From Allobogoriella alba (GTDB lineage Bacteria > Actinomycetota > Actinomycetes > Actinomycetales > Actinomycetaceae): DNA of 64,000 bases. The stretch spans positions 1 through 64,000 of the forward strand of contig NZ_JBHTCQ010000001.1 in the NCBI RefSeq assembly GCF_042665525.1, written 5' to 3'. The notes under the pieces are model-generated. The model did no database searches, was not told the DNA's origin, and saw only the letters and a program-made list of their open reading frames with translations. Both the position numbers and the translations under genes were made by a program. Of this stretch, positions 8,121 to 17,082 are shown piece by piece; the stretch's first letter is position 1; each line of letters starts with the position of its first letter.

Positions 8121-8783
8121 TCACTCCGGGCCGGCGACCGCCACCCGGGCCGCCCGCAGCACCCGCTCACCGGCACGGTAACCGGGCTGGAGCACCTGCG
8201 TGACGGTCGTCGACGTCGCCTCCGGGTCCGCGGAGTGCATGAGCGCCTCGTGCACCTCCGGGTCGAACTCCTCGCCGACCTCGCCGAACCGGGACAGCTC
8301 GAACCGCTGCCCCAGCGTGCCCTCGAGCTTCTCGGCGATGGCGGCGAAAGGACCGGCGAGGTCCCCGTGCTTGCGGGCCGCGTCGACGTCGTCGAGAACG
8401 CCCATGAGCGCCTCGAGGACCTCGTTCGCCCCGGCCCGCCGCTGGTTGGCGGCGTCGGCCTTCGACCGGCGGACGTACGCGTTGTACTCCTGCTGGAGGT
8501 TGTAGACGTCCGCGTTGCGGCGCGCGAGCTGGTCCTGCAGGTCCGCGGCCTGGGCCTGAGCCTGGGCGAGCGGATCCTCCTCGGCCCCCTGCGCACCTTC
8601 GGGAGCCTCGCCGCCCGGCTCGGGCTGGGAGCCGTCCTCCGGGACGATCCCCTCGGCCGCGTCAACCATCTCGGGGCCGCCGCCGGCAGTCCCGGCGGAG
8701 CGAACCCTCCCGGTCTCAGGGTCGATCTTCCGGCGGTCGTTGACCACGGGCCGCTCGTACCCCTCCTCGTTCCCTTCGGTCAC
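8121..8783 (-). CDS. grpE: GrpE nucleotide exchange factor
   Basis: 220 residues: a disordered acidic N-terminus (about 1-80), a long helix (DLQDQLARRNADVYNLQQEY) and the C-terminal beta domain with the family motif (EEFDPEVHEALMHSADPE, then VLQPGYRAGERVLRAARV). It releases ADP from DnaK. The GTG start overlaps the dnaK stop by 4 bases (GTGA), indicating translational coupling. Confidence 0.96.
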   Translation of the reverse strand: MTEGNEEGYERPVVNDRRKIDPETGRVRSAGTAGGGPEMVDAAEGIVPEDGSQPEPGGEAPEGAQGAEEDPLAQAQAQAADLQDQLARRNADVYNLQQEYNAYVRRSKADAANQRRAGANEVLEALMGVLDDVDAARKHGDLAGPFAAIAEKLEGTLGQRFELSRFGEVGEEFDPEVHEALMHSADPEATSTTVTQVLQPGYRAGERVLRAARVAVAGPE

Positions 8784-10663
8784 TTCTTGTCCTCGTCGTC
8801 CACGATCTCGGCGTCGACGACGTCGTCGTCGGAGGAGGTCGTCGACTCACCCGACGGGCCGGCCTGGTCGAAGCCCGGCGCGCCCTGCGGACCGGCCGTG
8901 GCGCCGTCGCCCTGCTGGGCGTAGAGCGCCTCACCGATCTTCTGGCTCTTGGTGGCCAGGTCGGTCTGGGCGGTCTTGACCGCCTCGATGTCGTCGCCCT
9001 CGAGCGCCTTCTTCAGCTCGTCCACGGCGCCGCGGACCTCGGACGTCACGTCGTCGGAGAGCTTGTCCGCGTTGTCGTTGAGCAGCTTCTCCGTGGAGTA
9101 CACGAGCTGCTCGGCGGTGTTGCGGGTCTCCGCCTCCTCGCGACGCTTCGCGTCCTCGGCGGCGTGCGCCTCGGCCTCCTTGACCATCCGGTCGATCTCC
9201 TCCTTGGGAAGGGCGGAGCCGCCGGTGATCGTCATCGACTGCTCCTGGCCGGTGCCGCGGTCCTTCGCGGAGACGTGCACGATGCCGTTGGCGTCGATGT
9301 CGAACGTGACCTCGATCTGGGGCATGCCGCGCGGGGCCGGGGCGATGCCGGTGAGCTCGAACGTGCCCAGCGGCTTGTTGTCGCGGGCGAAGTCACGCTC
9401 ACCCTGGAAGACCTGGATGAGCACGCTCGGCTGGTTGTCCTCGGCCGTGGAGAAGATCTCGGACTTCTTGGTCGGGATGGCCGTGTTGCGCTCGATGAGC
9501 TTGGTCATCACGCCGCCCTTGGTCTCGATGCCGAGCGACAGCGGGGTGACGTCGATGAGCAGCACGTCCTTGCGGTCGCCCTGCAGCACGCCGGCCTGGA
9601 GCGTCGCACCGACGGCCACGACCTCGTCCGGGTTGACGCCCTTGTTGGGCTCCTTGCCGCCGGTCAGCTCACGGACCACGTCGGAGACAGCCGGCATACG
9701 GGTCGAGCCGCCGACGAGCACCACGTGGTCGATGTCGGAGACGGAGATGCCCGCGTCCTTGATGACGTTGTGGAAGGGCTGCTTCGTCCGCTCCAGCAGG
9801 TCCTTGGTCATGTCCTCGAAGGCGGCACGGCTGAGCTTCTCGTCCAGGTGGATCGGGCCGTTCTCGCTCATCGAGAGGAACTGCAGGGACACGTTGGTCG
9901 AGGTGGCCGAGGAGAGCTCCTTCTTGGCCTGCTCGGCGGCCTCGCGCATGCGCTGGAGGGCGATGCGGTCCTTGGAGAGGTCGACGCCGTCCTTGTTCTT
10001 CACCTGCTTGACCAGCCAGTCGACGATCCGCTGGTCCCAGTCGTCACCGCCGAGGCGGTTGTCACCGTTGGTGGCGCGGACCTGGATCGTGGAGAAGCCG
10101 TCGTCGTCCTTGCCCACCTCGAGGAGGGAGACGTCGAACGTGCCGCCGCCGAGGTCGAAGACCAGGATGAGCTCGTCCTCCTTGCCCTTCTCGAGGCCAT
10201 AGGCGAGGGCGGCGGCGGTGGGCTCGTTGATGATGCGGAGCACGTTGAGGCCGGCGATCTGGCCGGCATCCTTCGTGGCCTGGCGCTCGGCGTCGTTGAA
10301 GTACGCCGGGACGGTGATGACGGCGTCCGTGACCGGCTCGCCGAGGTAGCCCTCGGCGTCCTTCTTCAGCTTGCCGAGGATGCGGGCGGAGATCTCCTGC
10401 GGCGTGTAGGTCTTGTCGTCGATCTCCTGGGACCAGTCGGTGCCCATGTGGCGCTTGACCGAGGTGATGGTGCGGTCCACGTTGGTGACGGCCTGCCGCT
10501 TGGCGACCTCACCGACCAGGACCTCGCCGGACTTGCTGAACGCGACGACCGACGGGGTGGTCCGGGAGCCCTCCGCGTTGGCGATGACCGTGGGCTCGCC
10601 GCCCTCCAGGACGGAGACCACGGAGTTGGTGGTCCCGAGGTCGATACCGACAGCTCGTGCCAT
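8780..10663 (-). CDS. dnaK: Molecular chaperone DnaK (Hsp70)
   Basis: 627 residues, full length. ATP-binding motifs IDLGTTNS (7-14) and DLGGGTFDVS are intact, followed by the substrate-binding domain and an acidic tail ending EIVDDEDKK. It refolds unfolded proteins with DnaJ and GrpE, and in actinobacteria also acts as HspR co-repressor. It is the first gene of the operon, with an AAGGAG ribosome site. Two HAIR-like operators lie 45 and 108 bases upstream of the start. Confidence 0.98.
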   Translation of the reverse strand: MARAVGIDLGTTNSVVSVLEGGEPTVIANAEGSRTTPSVVAFSKSGEVLVGEVAKRQAVTNVDRTITSVKRHMGTDWSQEIDDKTYTPQEISARILGKLKKDAEGYLGEPVTDAVITVPAYFNDAERQATKDAGQIAGLNVLRIINEPTAAALAYGLEKGKEDELILVFDLGGGTFDVSLLEVGKDDDGFSTIQVRATNGDNRLGGDDWDQRIVDWLVKQVKNKDGVDLSKDRIALQRMREAAEQAKKELSSATSTNVSLQFLSMSENGPIHLDEKLSRAAFEDMTKDLLERTKQPFHNVIKDAGISVSDIDHVVLVGGSTRMPAVSDVVRELTGGKEPNKGVNPDEVVAVGATLQAGVLQGDRKDVLLIDVTPLSLGIETKGGVMTKLIERNTAIPTKKSEIFSTAEDNQPSVLIQVFQGERDFARDNKPLGTFELTGIAPAPRGMPQIEVTFDIDANGIVHVSAKDRGTGQEQSMTITGGSALPKEEIDRMVKEAEAHAAEDAKRREEAETRNTAEQLVYSTEKLLNDNADKLSDDVTSEVRGAVDELKKALEGDDIEAVKTAQTDLATKSQKIGEALYAQQGDGATAGPQGAPGFDQAGPSGESTTSSDDDVVDAEIVDDEDKK

Positions 10664-10707
10664 GTGTGTTCGCTCCTTCGATCGGCGCCCGACGGTTCCC
10701 GCCGGGT

Positions 10708-10728
10708 CTTGAGTCTTCCGCGCTCAAG
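10708..10728 (-). promoter_or_regulatory. HAIR operator 1 (HspR-binding site)
   Basis: CTTGAGT, 7 bases, then GCTCAAG. It matches the HAIR consensus (CTTGAGT-N7-ACTCAAG) at 13 of 14 positions and lies 45 bases upstream of dnaK. Confidence 0.93.
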
Positions 10729-10770
10729 TCTGCGGTCTCGATCGGCCACGACCAAATCGAGAGCGTCGAA

Positions 10771-10791
10771 CTTGAGTCTGTATGGCTCAAC
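10771..10791 (-). promoter_or_regulatory. HAIR operator 2 (HspR-binding site)
   Basis: CTTGAGT, 7 bases, then GCTCAAC. It has two mismatches to the HAIR consensus. It is 63 bases (about six helical turns) upstream of the first site, suiting co-operative binding by HspR. Confidence 0.85.
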
Positions 10792-10932
10792 TATCGACGC
10801 CACGAGTTTGTTCCAGCGCAGCGAAAGTCAGGTTCTGACGCCGCCCCGCTTGACCACGAGACCCCCGGGCGGGACGCTCGACGTTCTTGTGCATGCTGGT
10901 CCGAACGTCGATCTGAGCAGGGGGAGATCGCG

Positions 10933-12003
10933 GTGCGGCGAATCTTCACAGTCCTGGGGGCGCTCGTCGTGCTGCTCAGCGGCCTCGTGGTCGGCGCATC
11001 CCCCGCCGCAGCCGAGAACGCCGTCACGGCGTCCTGCAGCGGTCTCGACATCCACCTCGAGGCCACCGCGCCCGGCGAGGTGACCGTCGAGGTCGACGGC
11101 CGGGTCGTGGACACAGCTCCTCTCGAGGAACGGATGGAGCCGGGTACCTACCTCTACACAGATCCGATCCCGTTCGAGTGGACCGCGGCGCACGACTGGT
11201 CGGTCACGCTCGACTCCGAGGACGACACCCAGGACTGGTCGGACTCGGGCACTACGACGCCGTGCGCCGCCGACGAGTTCCTCGAGGTTGAGGCCTCGGC
11301 GGACTGCCACCACGTCGGGTTGACCGCCTCGGGCTACCCCGAACGTGCGCAGGTCGTCATGAGGGTCGACGGCGAGGTGGCCATCGACGAGGGTCTCGAG
11401 ACGAGTAGCTCCTACGTCGGGTGGGGAACCGCGGGAGACGACTACTACTTCAACGCACCCGATCCTCGCGATCCCGACTCCCACCTGGGCGAGCCCGACT
11501 GGAACGCTCCGTTCGAGCCGCACGACTGGTCGGTCACGGTCGACGCGGCGGACGACAGGTTCGACTACGAGGCGTCCGGCACGACCAGGCCGTGCGATCC
11601 GCCGGCGACCACCGATCCGGATACGGCGCCCCAGGTCGTCGTCGACGCACAGTGCGACAGCCTGACCGTGGATGTGACGGCGCCGGAGGGCGCCAACTCC
11701 GTCTGGGTCCGGATCGACGGCGAGAGAGTGGCTGCCGTCGGCCCGTCGGCGGGGACCGAGTGGTCGGAGTCGTACGAGCTCGACCCGACGGCGCCCCACA
11801 CCTGGGAGGTCTGGGCTGCCGGGCAAGGTCCCGATGCCGGCCAGGCGCGGGAGTCCGGCGCCACCCAGCCGTGTGCCGCCGGGGCGACCGAACTGCCTGA
11901 GACAGGCGTCGAGATCACGGCCGTGGCGGTCGCCACCGTGCTCGTGGTCGGTGGCGGTGTCGTGACCCTGGTGTGGCTCCGCCGTCGAGACGTCACCCCA
12001 TAG
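10933..12003 (+). CDS. LPETG-anchored cell-wall protein with three Ig-like repeats
   Basis: 356 residues from the GTG at 10933, which has a GGGGGAGA ribosome site and gives a clean signal peptide (about residues 1-27, ending SPAAA). Three repeats of roughly 80-110 residues follow, each opening with a Cys (CSGL, CHHV, CDSL) and closing with a Cys after Pro (TPC, RPC, QPC). This suggests three disulphide-pinned beta-sandwich domains. The first two share a HDWSVTxD strand. The C-terminus is a sortase signal: LPETG at 321-325, a hydrophobic helix, then RRR. Sortase should attach it to peptidoglycan. No sortase gene is in the window. Its ligand is unknown. It diverges from dnaK. Confidence 0.9.
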   Translation: MRRIFTVLGALVVLLSGLVVGASPAAAENAVTASCSGLDIHLEATAPGEVTVEVDGRVVDTAPLEERMEPGTYLYTDPIPFEWTAAHDWSVTLDSEDDTQDWSDSGTTTPCAADEFLEVEASADCHHVGLTASGYPERAQVVMRVDGEVAIDEGLETSSSYVGWGTAGDDYYFNAPDPRDPDSHLGEPDWNAPFEPHDWSVTVDAADDRFDYEASGTTRPCDPPATTDPDTAPQVVVDAQCDSLTVDVTAPEGANSVWVRIDGERVAAVGPSAGTEWSESYELDPTAPHTWEVWAAGQGPDAGQARESGATQPCAAGATELPETGVEITAVAVATVLVVGGGVVTLVWLRRRDVTP

Positions 12004-12005
12004 CT

Positions 12006-12029
12006 ACGTCACGCCGTCGTCCGTGACGT
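12006..12029. terminator. Small hairpin, possible terminator
   Basis: A perfect 8-bp inverted repeat (12006-12013 with 12022-12029) 3 bases after the LPETG gene. No U-tract follows, so confidence is limited. Confidence 0.45.
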
Positions 12030-12082
12030 GACAGGAGCGGGCGACGCATGGGCCCGGCCGGGGCTCGCCGCCGACCGTGCCG

Positions 12083-13246
12083 TCACGTGGCGGCGGTCTT
12101 CAGGACCCGGAGCGACTCGCGGATGTCCCGCACCACGAGCTCGGGCTGCTCCCAGCCGGCGAAGTGGCCACCCTCGGGCAGCTCGGTGAACCGGACCAGG
12201 TTGTTCACCCGTTCGACGAGCCGGGGCACCGGGACGCCGAGGTCGTGCGGCATCGCGCCGATCGCCAGCGGCACCTCGGACCGCTCCGGCTCGGCGCCCC
12301 AGGCGGACGCCTCCTCCTTGTAGTACCGCATCGAGGACCAGATCGTGGCGAAGTGCCAGTAGATGCTGACGGTGGTGAGCATCTGGTCCTTGGTGAGGAC
12401 CTCCTCCGGCCCCTCCTGTGCGGCCGACCAGTCCTTGAACCGTTCGACCATCCACGTCAGCAGGCCGACGGGCGAGTCGGTCAGCGCCAGTCCGAGGGAC
12501 TGCGGCCGGGTGGACTGGAGCATGGCGTAGGCGCCGAGCTCGTACTGGTAGCGCATCGACTGCTCGACGGCTCGGGCCTCCAGCGGATCGCCCATGTCGG
12601 CCGTCTCGTACGTGAGGCCCTCGCCGCCCAGCACGTCGGTCAGGTGCAGACCGATGAGGTGCTCGCGGTCGAGGAGACCCATCTGCCGCGCGATCAGGGC
12701 CCCGGTGTCGTAGCCGTGCACGGCGTACCGCTGGTACCCGAGCCGGGCCATCAGCGTGATCATCGCCCGCGCGGCCCGCTCGGTGTTCCAGCCGACCGCG
12801 GGACCGGAGATCCCGAACCCGGGGATGGTCGCGACGACCACGTCGCAGACGTCATCCGGGTCACCGTCGTGCGCGGTCGGGTCGACCAGGGCGTCGAGCA
12901 TCGGGAGGAACTCGGTGGGCGCCCCGGGCCACCCGTGGAGCAGGAGCAGCGGTGTGGCGCCGTCGTGCCCGGAGCGGACGTGGAAGAAGTGCACGTGGTG
13001 GCCGTCGATCGGCGTCGTGAACTGCGGGGTGGCGTTGATCCGCCGCTCCTGTGCCCGCCAGTCGAACTCGGTGGACCAGTAGTCCGTGAGCTCCCTGGCG
13101 TACTCGACCGGCACGCCGTGGTCCCAGCCGGTACCGGCGTCCTCAACCGGCCAGCGGGTCTGCCGCAGCCGCGTGGTGAGCGCCGCCAGCGACTCGTCCG
13201 GGACGTGGAGGGTGAACGGGCTGATGGTGCTGCTCTGTGTGTCCAT
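12083..13246 (-). CDS. Epoxide hydrolase (alpha/beta hydrolase with EHN domain)
   Basis: 387 residues with the epoxide hydrolase N-terminal domain (about 8-110) and an alpha/beta hydrolase core. The oxyanion motif HGWPG is at 104-108, the nucleophile Asp180 is in HGYDTG, and the probable general-base His is in PEGGHFAGWE near residue 365. It would open epoxide rings with water to give diols; the natural substrate is unknown. The start lies 9 bases downstream of the WYL regulator stop, so they form an operon and the regulator may respond to the same compound. Confidence 0.93.
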   Translation of the reverse strand: MDTQSSTISPFTLHVPDESLAALTTRLRQTRWPVEDAGTGWDHGVPVEYARELTDYWSTEFDWRAQERRINATPQFTTPIDGHHVHFFHVRSGHDGATPLLLLHGWPGAPTEFLPMLDALVDPTAHDGDPDDVCDVVVATIPGFGISGPAVGWNTERAARAMITLMARLGYQRYAVHGYDTGALIARQMGLLDREHLIGLHLTDVLGGEGLTYETADMGDPLEARAVEQSMRYQYELGAYAMLQSTRPQSLGLALTDSPVGLLTWMVERFKDWSAAQEGPEEVLTKDQMLTTVSIYWHFATIWSSMRYYKEEASAWGAEPERSEVPLAIGAMPHDLGVPVPRLVERVNNLVRFTELPEGGHFAGWEQPELVVRDIRESLRVLKTAAT

Positions 13247-13255
13247 GGCTCCACG

Positions 13256-14281
13256 CTAGGAACCCTTGCGGCCTGATTCTGTCCGCGATCTCAGCGTGAT
13301 GTCGGCGCGGGTGTCAGGCACTCGAACGGCGCCGCCGAGGGTGGCGAGGCGACCGGCGAGCCGGGCGGCGGCTGCCCGGAGCTCCGGCGGCTCCAGCACC
13401 TCCCCCTCGACGCCGAGGCGGGCGAGGTGCATCGCCAGCCAGTCGAGGTCGTCGCCGCCGGCGACGAGCACGCAGGACCCGTCAGGTTCCTCCTCGACGC
13501 GTCCCACCTGGGGTGGCACCTGCTCCCGGACCTGGTCCGCCGGGGCGCGCAGTCGAACGCGTGCGAGATATCGGTAGGGCGCCTCGGTGACCGATCGCTG
13601 TACGTAGGCCACCGGGTCGGGATGCTCCCGCGGCCGGAAGTGCCACGTCGTGATGGTCACCGTGCGCATGCGGTCCAGGCGGAACGTCCGCCAGTCCTCG
13701 CGGTCGACGTCCCAGGCCATCAGATACCAGCGACGGCTGGTGGCCACCATCCTCACCGGCTCGACGGTGCGCTCGCGTTCCACGCCGTCGCGCCCGGCAT
13801 AGCCGAACCGCACCCGGACGGATTCGCGGCAGGCCCGCGCGAGCGTCACCAGCAGCTCCGCGTCGACCTCGACGCCGGGGTCGGCGAGGGTTTCCGTGGC
13901 CGCGTGCAGCGTGCGCACGGCCGCCCGGAGCCGGGGCGGCATCACCTGGTCCAGCTTGGCGAGGGCCCGCAGCGCCGCCTCGCCCGTGCCGGTCACTGTG
14001 CCGAGGGACGCCAGGCGCAATGACACGGCCGTCGCGATCGCCTCGCCGTCGTCCAGGAGCAGGGGCGGCAGCCTGGTGCCGGCGCCGAGCCGGTACCCGC
14101 CGCCCACGCCCACGGTCGCCTGGACGGGATAGCCGAGCGCACGCAGCCGCTCGACGTCGCGCCGGACCGAGCGGTCGGTCACCCCGAGCTCCGCGGCGAG
14201 CTCGCTCGCTGTCCAGGACGGCCGGCGCTGCAGCAGACCGAGCAGCCGCAGGACCCTCTCGGTCGTCGCTTCGGAGGCCAT
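13256..14281 (-). CDS. YafY-type transcriptional regulator (HTH and WYL domains)
   Basis: 341 residues. An N-terminal winged HTH (ERVLRLLGLLQRR, then TASELAAELGVTDRSVRRDV, about 8-50) is followed by a WYL sensor domain in the centre and a C-terminal WCX-like domain. The WYL signature is visible as RRWYLMAWDVDREDWRTFRL. These proteins regulate transcription in response to small ligands or nucleic acid. It is divergent from the DinB/RidA pair and leads into the epoxide hydrolase, so it may control both sides of the 62-base gap. Confidence 0.92.
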   Translation of the reverse strand: MASEATTERVLRLLGLLQRRPSWTASELAAELGVTDRSVRRDVERLRALGYPVQATVGVGGGYRLGAGTRLPPLLLDDGEAIATAVSLRLASLGTVTGTGEAALRALAKLDQVMPPRLRAAVRTLHAATETLADPGVEVDAELLVTLARACRESVRVRFGYAGRDGVERERTVEPVRMVATSRRWYLMAWDVDREDWRTFRLDRMRTVTITTWHFRPREHPDPVAYVQRSVTEAPYRYLARVRLRAPADQVREQVPPQVGRVEEEPDGSCVLVAGGDDLDWLAMHLARLGVEGEVLEPPELRAAAARLAGRLATLGGAVRVPDTRADITLRSRTESGRKGS

Positions 14282-14343
14282 GCGCGCATCCTCTCACCTA
14301 ACACGGAACGTATCTGTCCGGGTTGGGTGTCAGGGTTTGCTCC

Positions 14344-14916
14344 ATGAACACGACGGCGAACGTGCTGTTCAGGAACCAGATCGACGAGCACTGGCCGGGA
14401 CAGCTGCGTCCTCGCCTCGAGGGCCTCACCACGGAGGAGTACCTCTGGGAACCAGCGCCAGCCTGCTGGAACGTGCGACGGCGCGGCACAAGTGCCGCAC
14501 CGATCCAGGCCGGCTCCGGCGCGATGACGATCGACTTCGCGGCACCGGAGCCCTCGCCGCCGCCGTTGACCACGATCGCCTGGCGCCTCGGGCACGTGAT
14601 CGTCGGCGTGCTCGGGGCCCGCAATGCGGCACACTTCGGCCGCGCGCCCACGGACTACATGTCCTTCGAGTACGCCGCGTCCGCGGACGAAGCGCTCGTC
14701 CAGCTCGACGCCGAGTACGCGCGCTGGCGCTCCGGCGTCGAGTCGCTCGGGGAATCCGGCCTCGGCCGGCCGTGCGGGGAGGCCGAAGGCCCCTACGCCG
14801 AACGCACCATGGCGGAGCTGGTCCTGCACATCAACCGCGAGCTGATCCACCACCTGGCGGAGGTCTGCCTCCTGAGGGACCTCTACCTGCACACCCGAGG
14901 AGGAGAGAGATCATGA
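14344..14916 (+). CDS. DinB-like four-helix-bundle protein
   Basis: 190 residues from the ATG at 14344; an in-frame GTG at 14323 has no better ribosome site. The sequence fits the DinB superfamily: an early helix with W and RL (HWPGQLRPRLEGLTTEEYLW), WRLGHV in the middle and a late HINRELIHHLAEV helix. Histidines in the last two motifs could bind a metal ion. Family members include bacillithiol/mycothiol-dependent transferases and stress proteins. The stop overlaps the next gene by ATGA, so the pair is translationally coupled. Confidence 0.85.
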   Translation: MNTTANVLFRNQIDEHWPGQLRPRLEGLTTEEYLWEPAPACWNVRRRGTSAAPIQAGSGAMTIDFAAPEPSPPPLTTIAWRLGHVIVGVLGARNAAHFGRAPTDYMSFEYAASADEALVQLDAEYARWRSGVESLGESGLGRPCGEAEGPYAERTMAELVLHINRELIHHLAEVCLLRDLYLHTRGGERS

Positions 14917-15305
14917 CCAGGACGACGACGCACCTCGACCCCGACGACCTGCAGTACAGCCCGGCGTTCACCCAGGGCGTGGTCGCGCCCGCCGGCCCGA
15001 TGCTCTACGTCGGCGGTCAGCTCGGGATCGACCGCGACGGAACCATGCAGGACGGGCTCGAGGCGCAGACCGTGCAGGCCATGCGCAACGTGCTCACCGT
15101 GCTCACCTCCGGAGGCACCGGCCCAGAGCACGTGGTCAAGCTGACGATCTACCTCGTCCACGGCTCCGACGCCCAGGCCGGGTACGCGGCGGCACGGGAG
15201 GTGTGGGGAGACCACCGCACGGCGATCACGGTCGTCTCCACCGCGGGCCACGCTCGCCCGGGAGCACTGGTCGAGATCGACGCCGTCGCGATCGTCCCGG
15301 ACTGA
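14913..15305 (+). CDS. RidA (YjgF/YER057c/UK114) family protein
   Basis: 130 residues, typical family length. It begins MTRTTTHLDPDDLQYSPAF and has the usual LYVGGQLGIDRDG segment and C-terminal PGALVEIDAVAIVP. RidA proteins hydrolyse reactive enamine/imine intermediates, but many subgroups lack this activity. The conserved Arg of active RidA (normally in a xxxRxxx strand before the last region) is not clearly present here: the equivalent segment reads HARPGALVEID, which does retain an Arg-Pro-Gly. It is coupled to the DinB gene by a 4-base overlap. Confidence 0.9.
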   Translation: MTRTTTHLDPDDLQYSPAFTQGVVAPAGPMLYVGGQLGIDRDGTMQDGLEAQTVQAMRNVLTVLTSGGTGPEHVVKLTIYLVHGSDAQAGYAAAREVWGDHRTAITVVSTAGHARPGALVEIDAVAIVPD

Positions 15306-15726
15306 GCACACACGTGTGGCCCGGTCAGGGAGCCGCTGGAGCCCGCGTCGAGGAGACTCACGGGGCGGCGGGCGTGCTGACGAACCTCGGCGACTACCAG
15401 GTTCCAAGCACCTCCACGTCCACGTCTACAGCGGTCCGCGGCTGCGTTGACGTACGGCACTGACCAGCGCGACCACACCCACGGCCCCGCACGAGTCACG
15501 GCCGACCGGAACCTGCCGAGCAGACGTGCTTCGCGTAGCGACCCGGTGCCCTTCACCGGAGGGCGAGGACGCTGGCACGCGGCGCTGCATGGTCGATCCA
15601 CCGTCGTCGTGATGTCAACGACGTTGCCGGACCTGGCCACTCGGCCATCAGATCTGGCCGGTCAGCCGGCACGTGTGTCCGGTCGACGGTTCTCCCCGGG
15701 CACGACGGCGAGCGACGCTGCCGGGT
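15306..15726. other. Intergenic region without a recognisable gene
   Basis: About 420 bases. Short open frames here have no ribosome site or recognisable product. A 10-bp palindrome CACACGTGTG lies at 15309-15318, just after the RidA stop; its role, if any, is unknown. Confidence 0.5.
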
Positions 15727-16929
15727 ATGACCGAGAGAAGCACCTCAGCCGGTAAGACGACAGTGCGTCATCCCGGGCCCGACCTGGCTCGAGGAGCGAT
15801 GCTGCTGCTGATCGCAATGGCGTACGCCGGCGTCTACGTCAGCGCCGGGTTCGGGACGTCGAGCGCTGACGAGCCCCTACCCGACCGCTTAGCGCGGCTC
15901 GTCGCGTCGCTGCTGCTCGACAACCGGGCGTTCCCGATGTTCGCGATCCTGTTCGGCTACGGGCTGTCCTGGATGGTGAGGCGTCGGCTGAGCCGTGGCG
16001 ACCCCCCGGGACACGCGCGACGGCTGCTGCGGCGGCGCGGCCTCTTCCTGCTGGCCTTCGGCGCAGTCCATGCCTTCCTGGTCTTTCCCGGTGAGATCCT
16101 GGCGGCCTACGGGCTCGCGACCCTCGTCACCGGGTGGCTGCTGTTCCGGTCCGACAAGGCGATCGTCCGGGCGGCGACGATCACCGCGGCCTGCTACCTG
16201 CTCACGGTCCCGATCGGGATGGTCGGGCTGGCCGCCGCCCCCGAGACCGGCGGAGCGAGCCCTCTGCCCGGGTATGCCACGCTCGGTGACTGGATCGCCA
16301 GGGTCGCCGCGGTCCCGTTCTCGCCGCTGTTCGTCACCTTCGCCTATCCCCTGCTGCTCATGGTGCTGCTGGGCTTCTGGGCCGCCCGGCGCAGGCTGCT
16401 GGACGAGCCCGAGCGGAACCGGGCGACACTGCGGCGGATCGCCGTCGTCGGCATCGGCGTCTCCGTGGCCGGCGCGATCCCGGCGGCTGCGGTCGACGTC
16501 GGCGGCTGGGATCCCGGGGTCGGTCCGGTCACGGCGGCGATGGCCCTGCAGGTGCTCACCGGCGTCCTCGGTGGCGCCGGGTACGCGGCGCTGTTCGGGC
16601 TGCTCGGCAGCAGGCTCCGCGCTCCGTACAGTCTCGTGACGACGGCGGTGACGGCGGTCGGGCAGCGCTCCCTCACCTGCTACCTCGCCAACTCTGTGCT
16701 GGTGGCCGTGCTGCTGCACCCGGACCTCATCGGTCTCGGCACCAGCATCGGCGCCGCCGGGGCACTGCTATGCGCCGTGGCGGTCTGGGCCGCCACCGCG
16801 TGCGCAGCGCTAGGCCTGGCGCACAGTGGTCGGCCGGGACCCGCCGACGCGCTGCTGCAGCGGCTCGTGAACGGCGGCTCACAAGGATCTGGACGATCAG
16901 CGGTCGCCGGAGCTTCGCCAACCCCCTGA
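15727..16929 (+). CDS. DUF418-type multi-pass membrane protein
   Basis: 400 residues from the ATG at 15727. An upstream ATG at 15673 adds a low-complexity stretch. About 9-10 hydrophobic segments are visible, starting RGAMLLLIAMAYAGVYVSAG. Family hallmarks are present: the early RLVASLLLDNRAFPMFAILFGYGL region and a late GQRSLTCYLANSVL helix, which correspond to the conserved N-terminal and DUF418 C-terminal parts. The family is related to acyltransferase-3-like membrane proteins but has no defined reaction. It stands alone. Confidence 0.85.
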   Translation: MTERSTSAGKTTVRHPGPDLARGAMLLLIAMAYAGVYVSAGFGTSSADEPLPDRLARLVASLLLDNRAFPMFAILFGYGLSWMVRRRLSRGDPPGHARRLLRRRGLFLLAFGAVHAFLVFPGEILAAYGLATLVTGWLLFRSDKAIVRAATITAACYLLTVPIGMVGLAAAPETGGASPLPGYATLGDWIARVAAVPFSPLFVTFAYPLLLMVLLGFWAARRRLLDEPERNRATLRRIAVVGIGVSVAGAIPAAAVDVGGWDPGVGPVTAAMALQVLTGVLGGAGYAALFGLLGSRLRAPYSLVTTAVTAVGQRSLTCYLANSVLVAVLLHPDLIGLGTSIGAAGALLCAVAVWAATACAALGLAHSGRPGPADALLQRLVNGGSQGSGRSAVAGASPTP

Positions 16930-17082
16930 CGGCGGGGCGTCGTCGCGGACCAACGATCCACGCCACGGGCAACGACGTCACCGCCTGGCGACCCTTTCAC
17001 GTGGCAGCATGCCCGTTGCCGGTGCTCGCCGCGGTCCATACCGTGGGGGACGCCGGCGCGACGTCGCCCGGAGGACGAAGGA

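Noticed and set aside
15306..15726. Short open frames in the 420-base gap
   Set aside because: Arg/Pro-rich, no ribosome sites, no match to a known protein.
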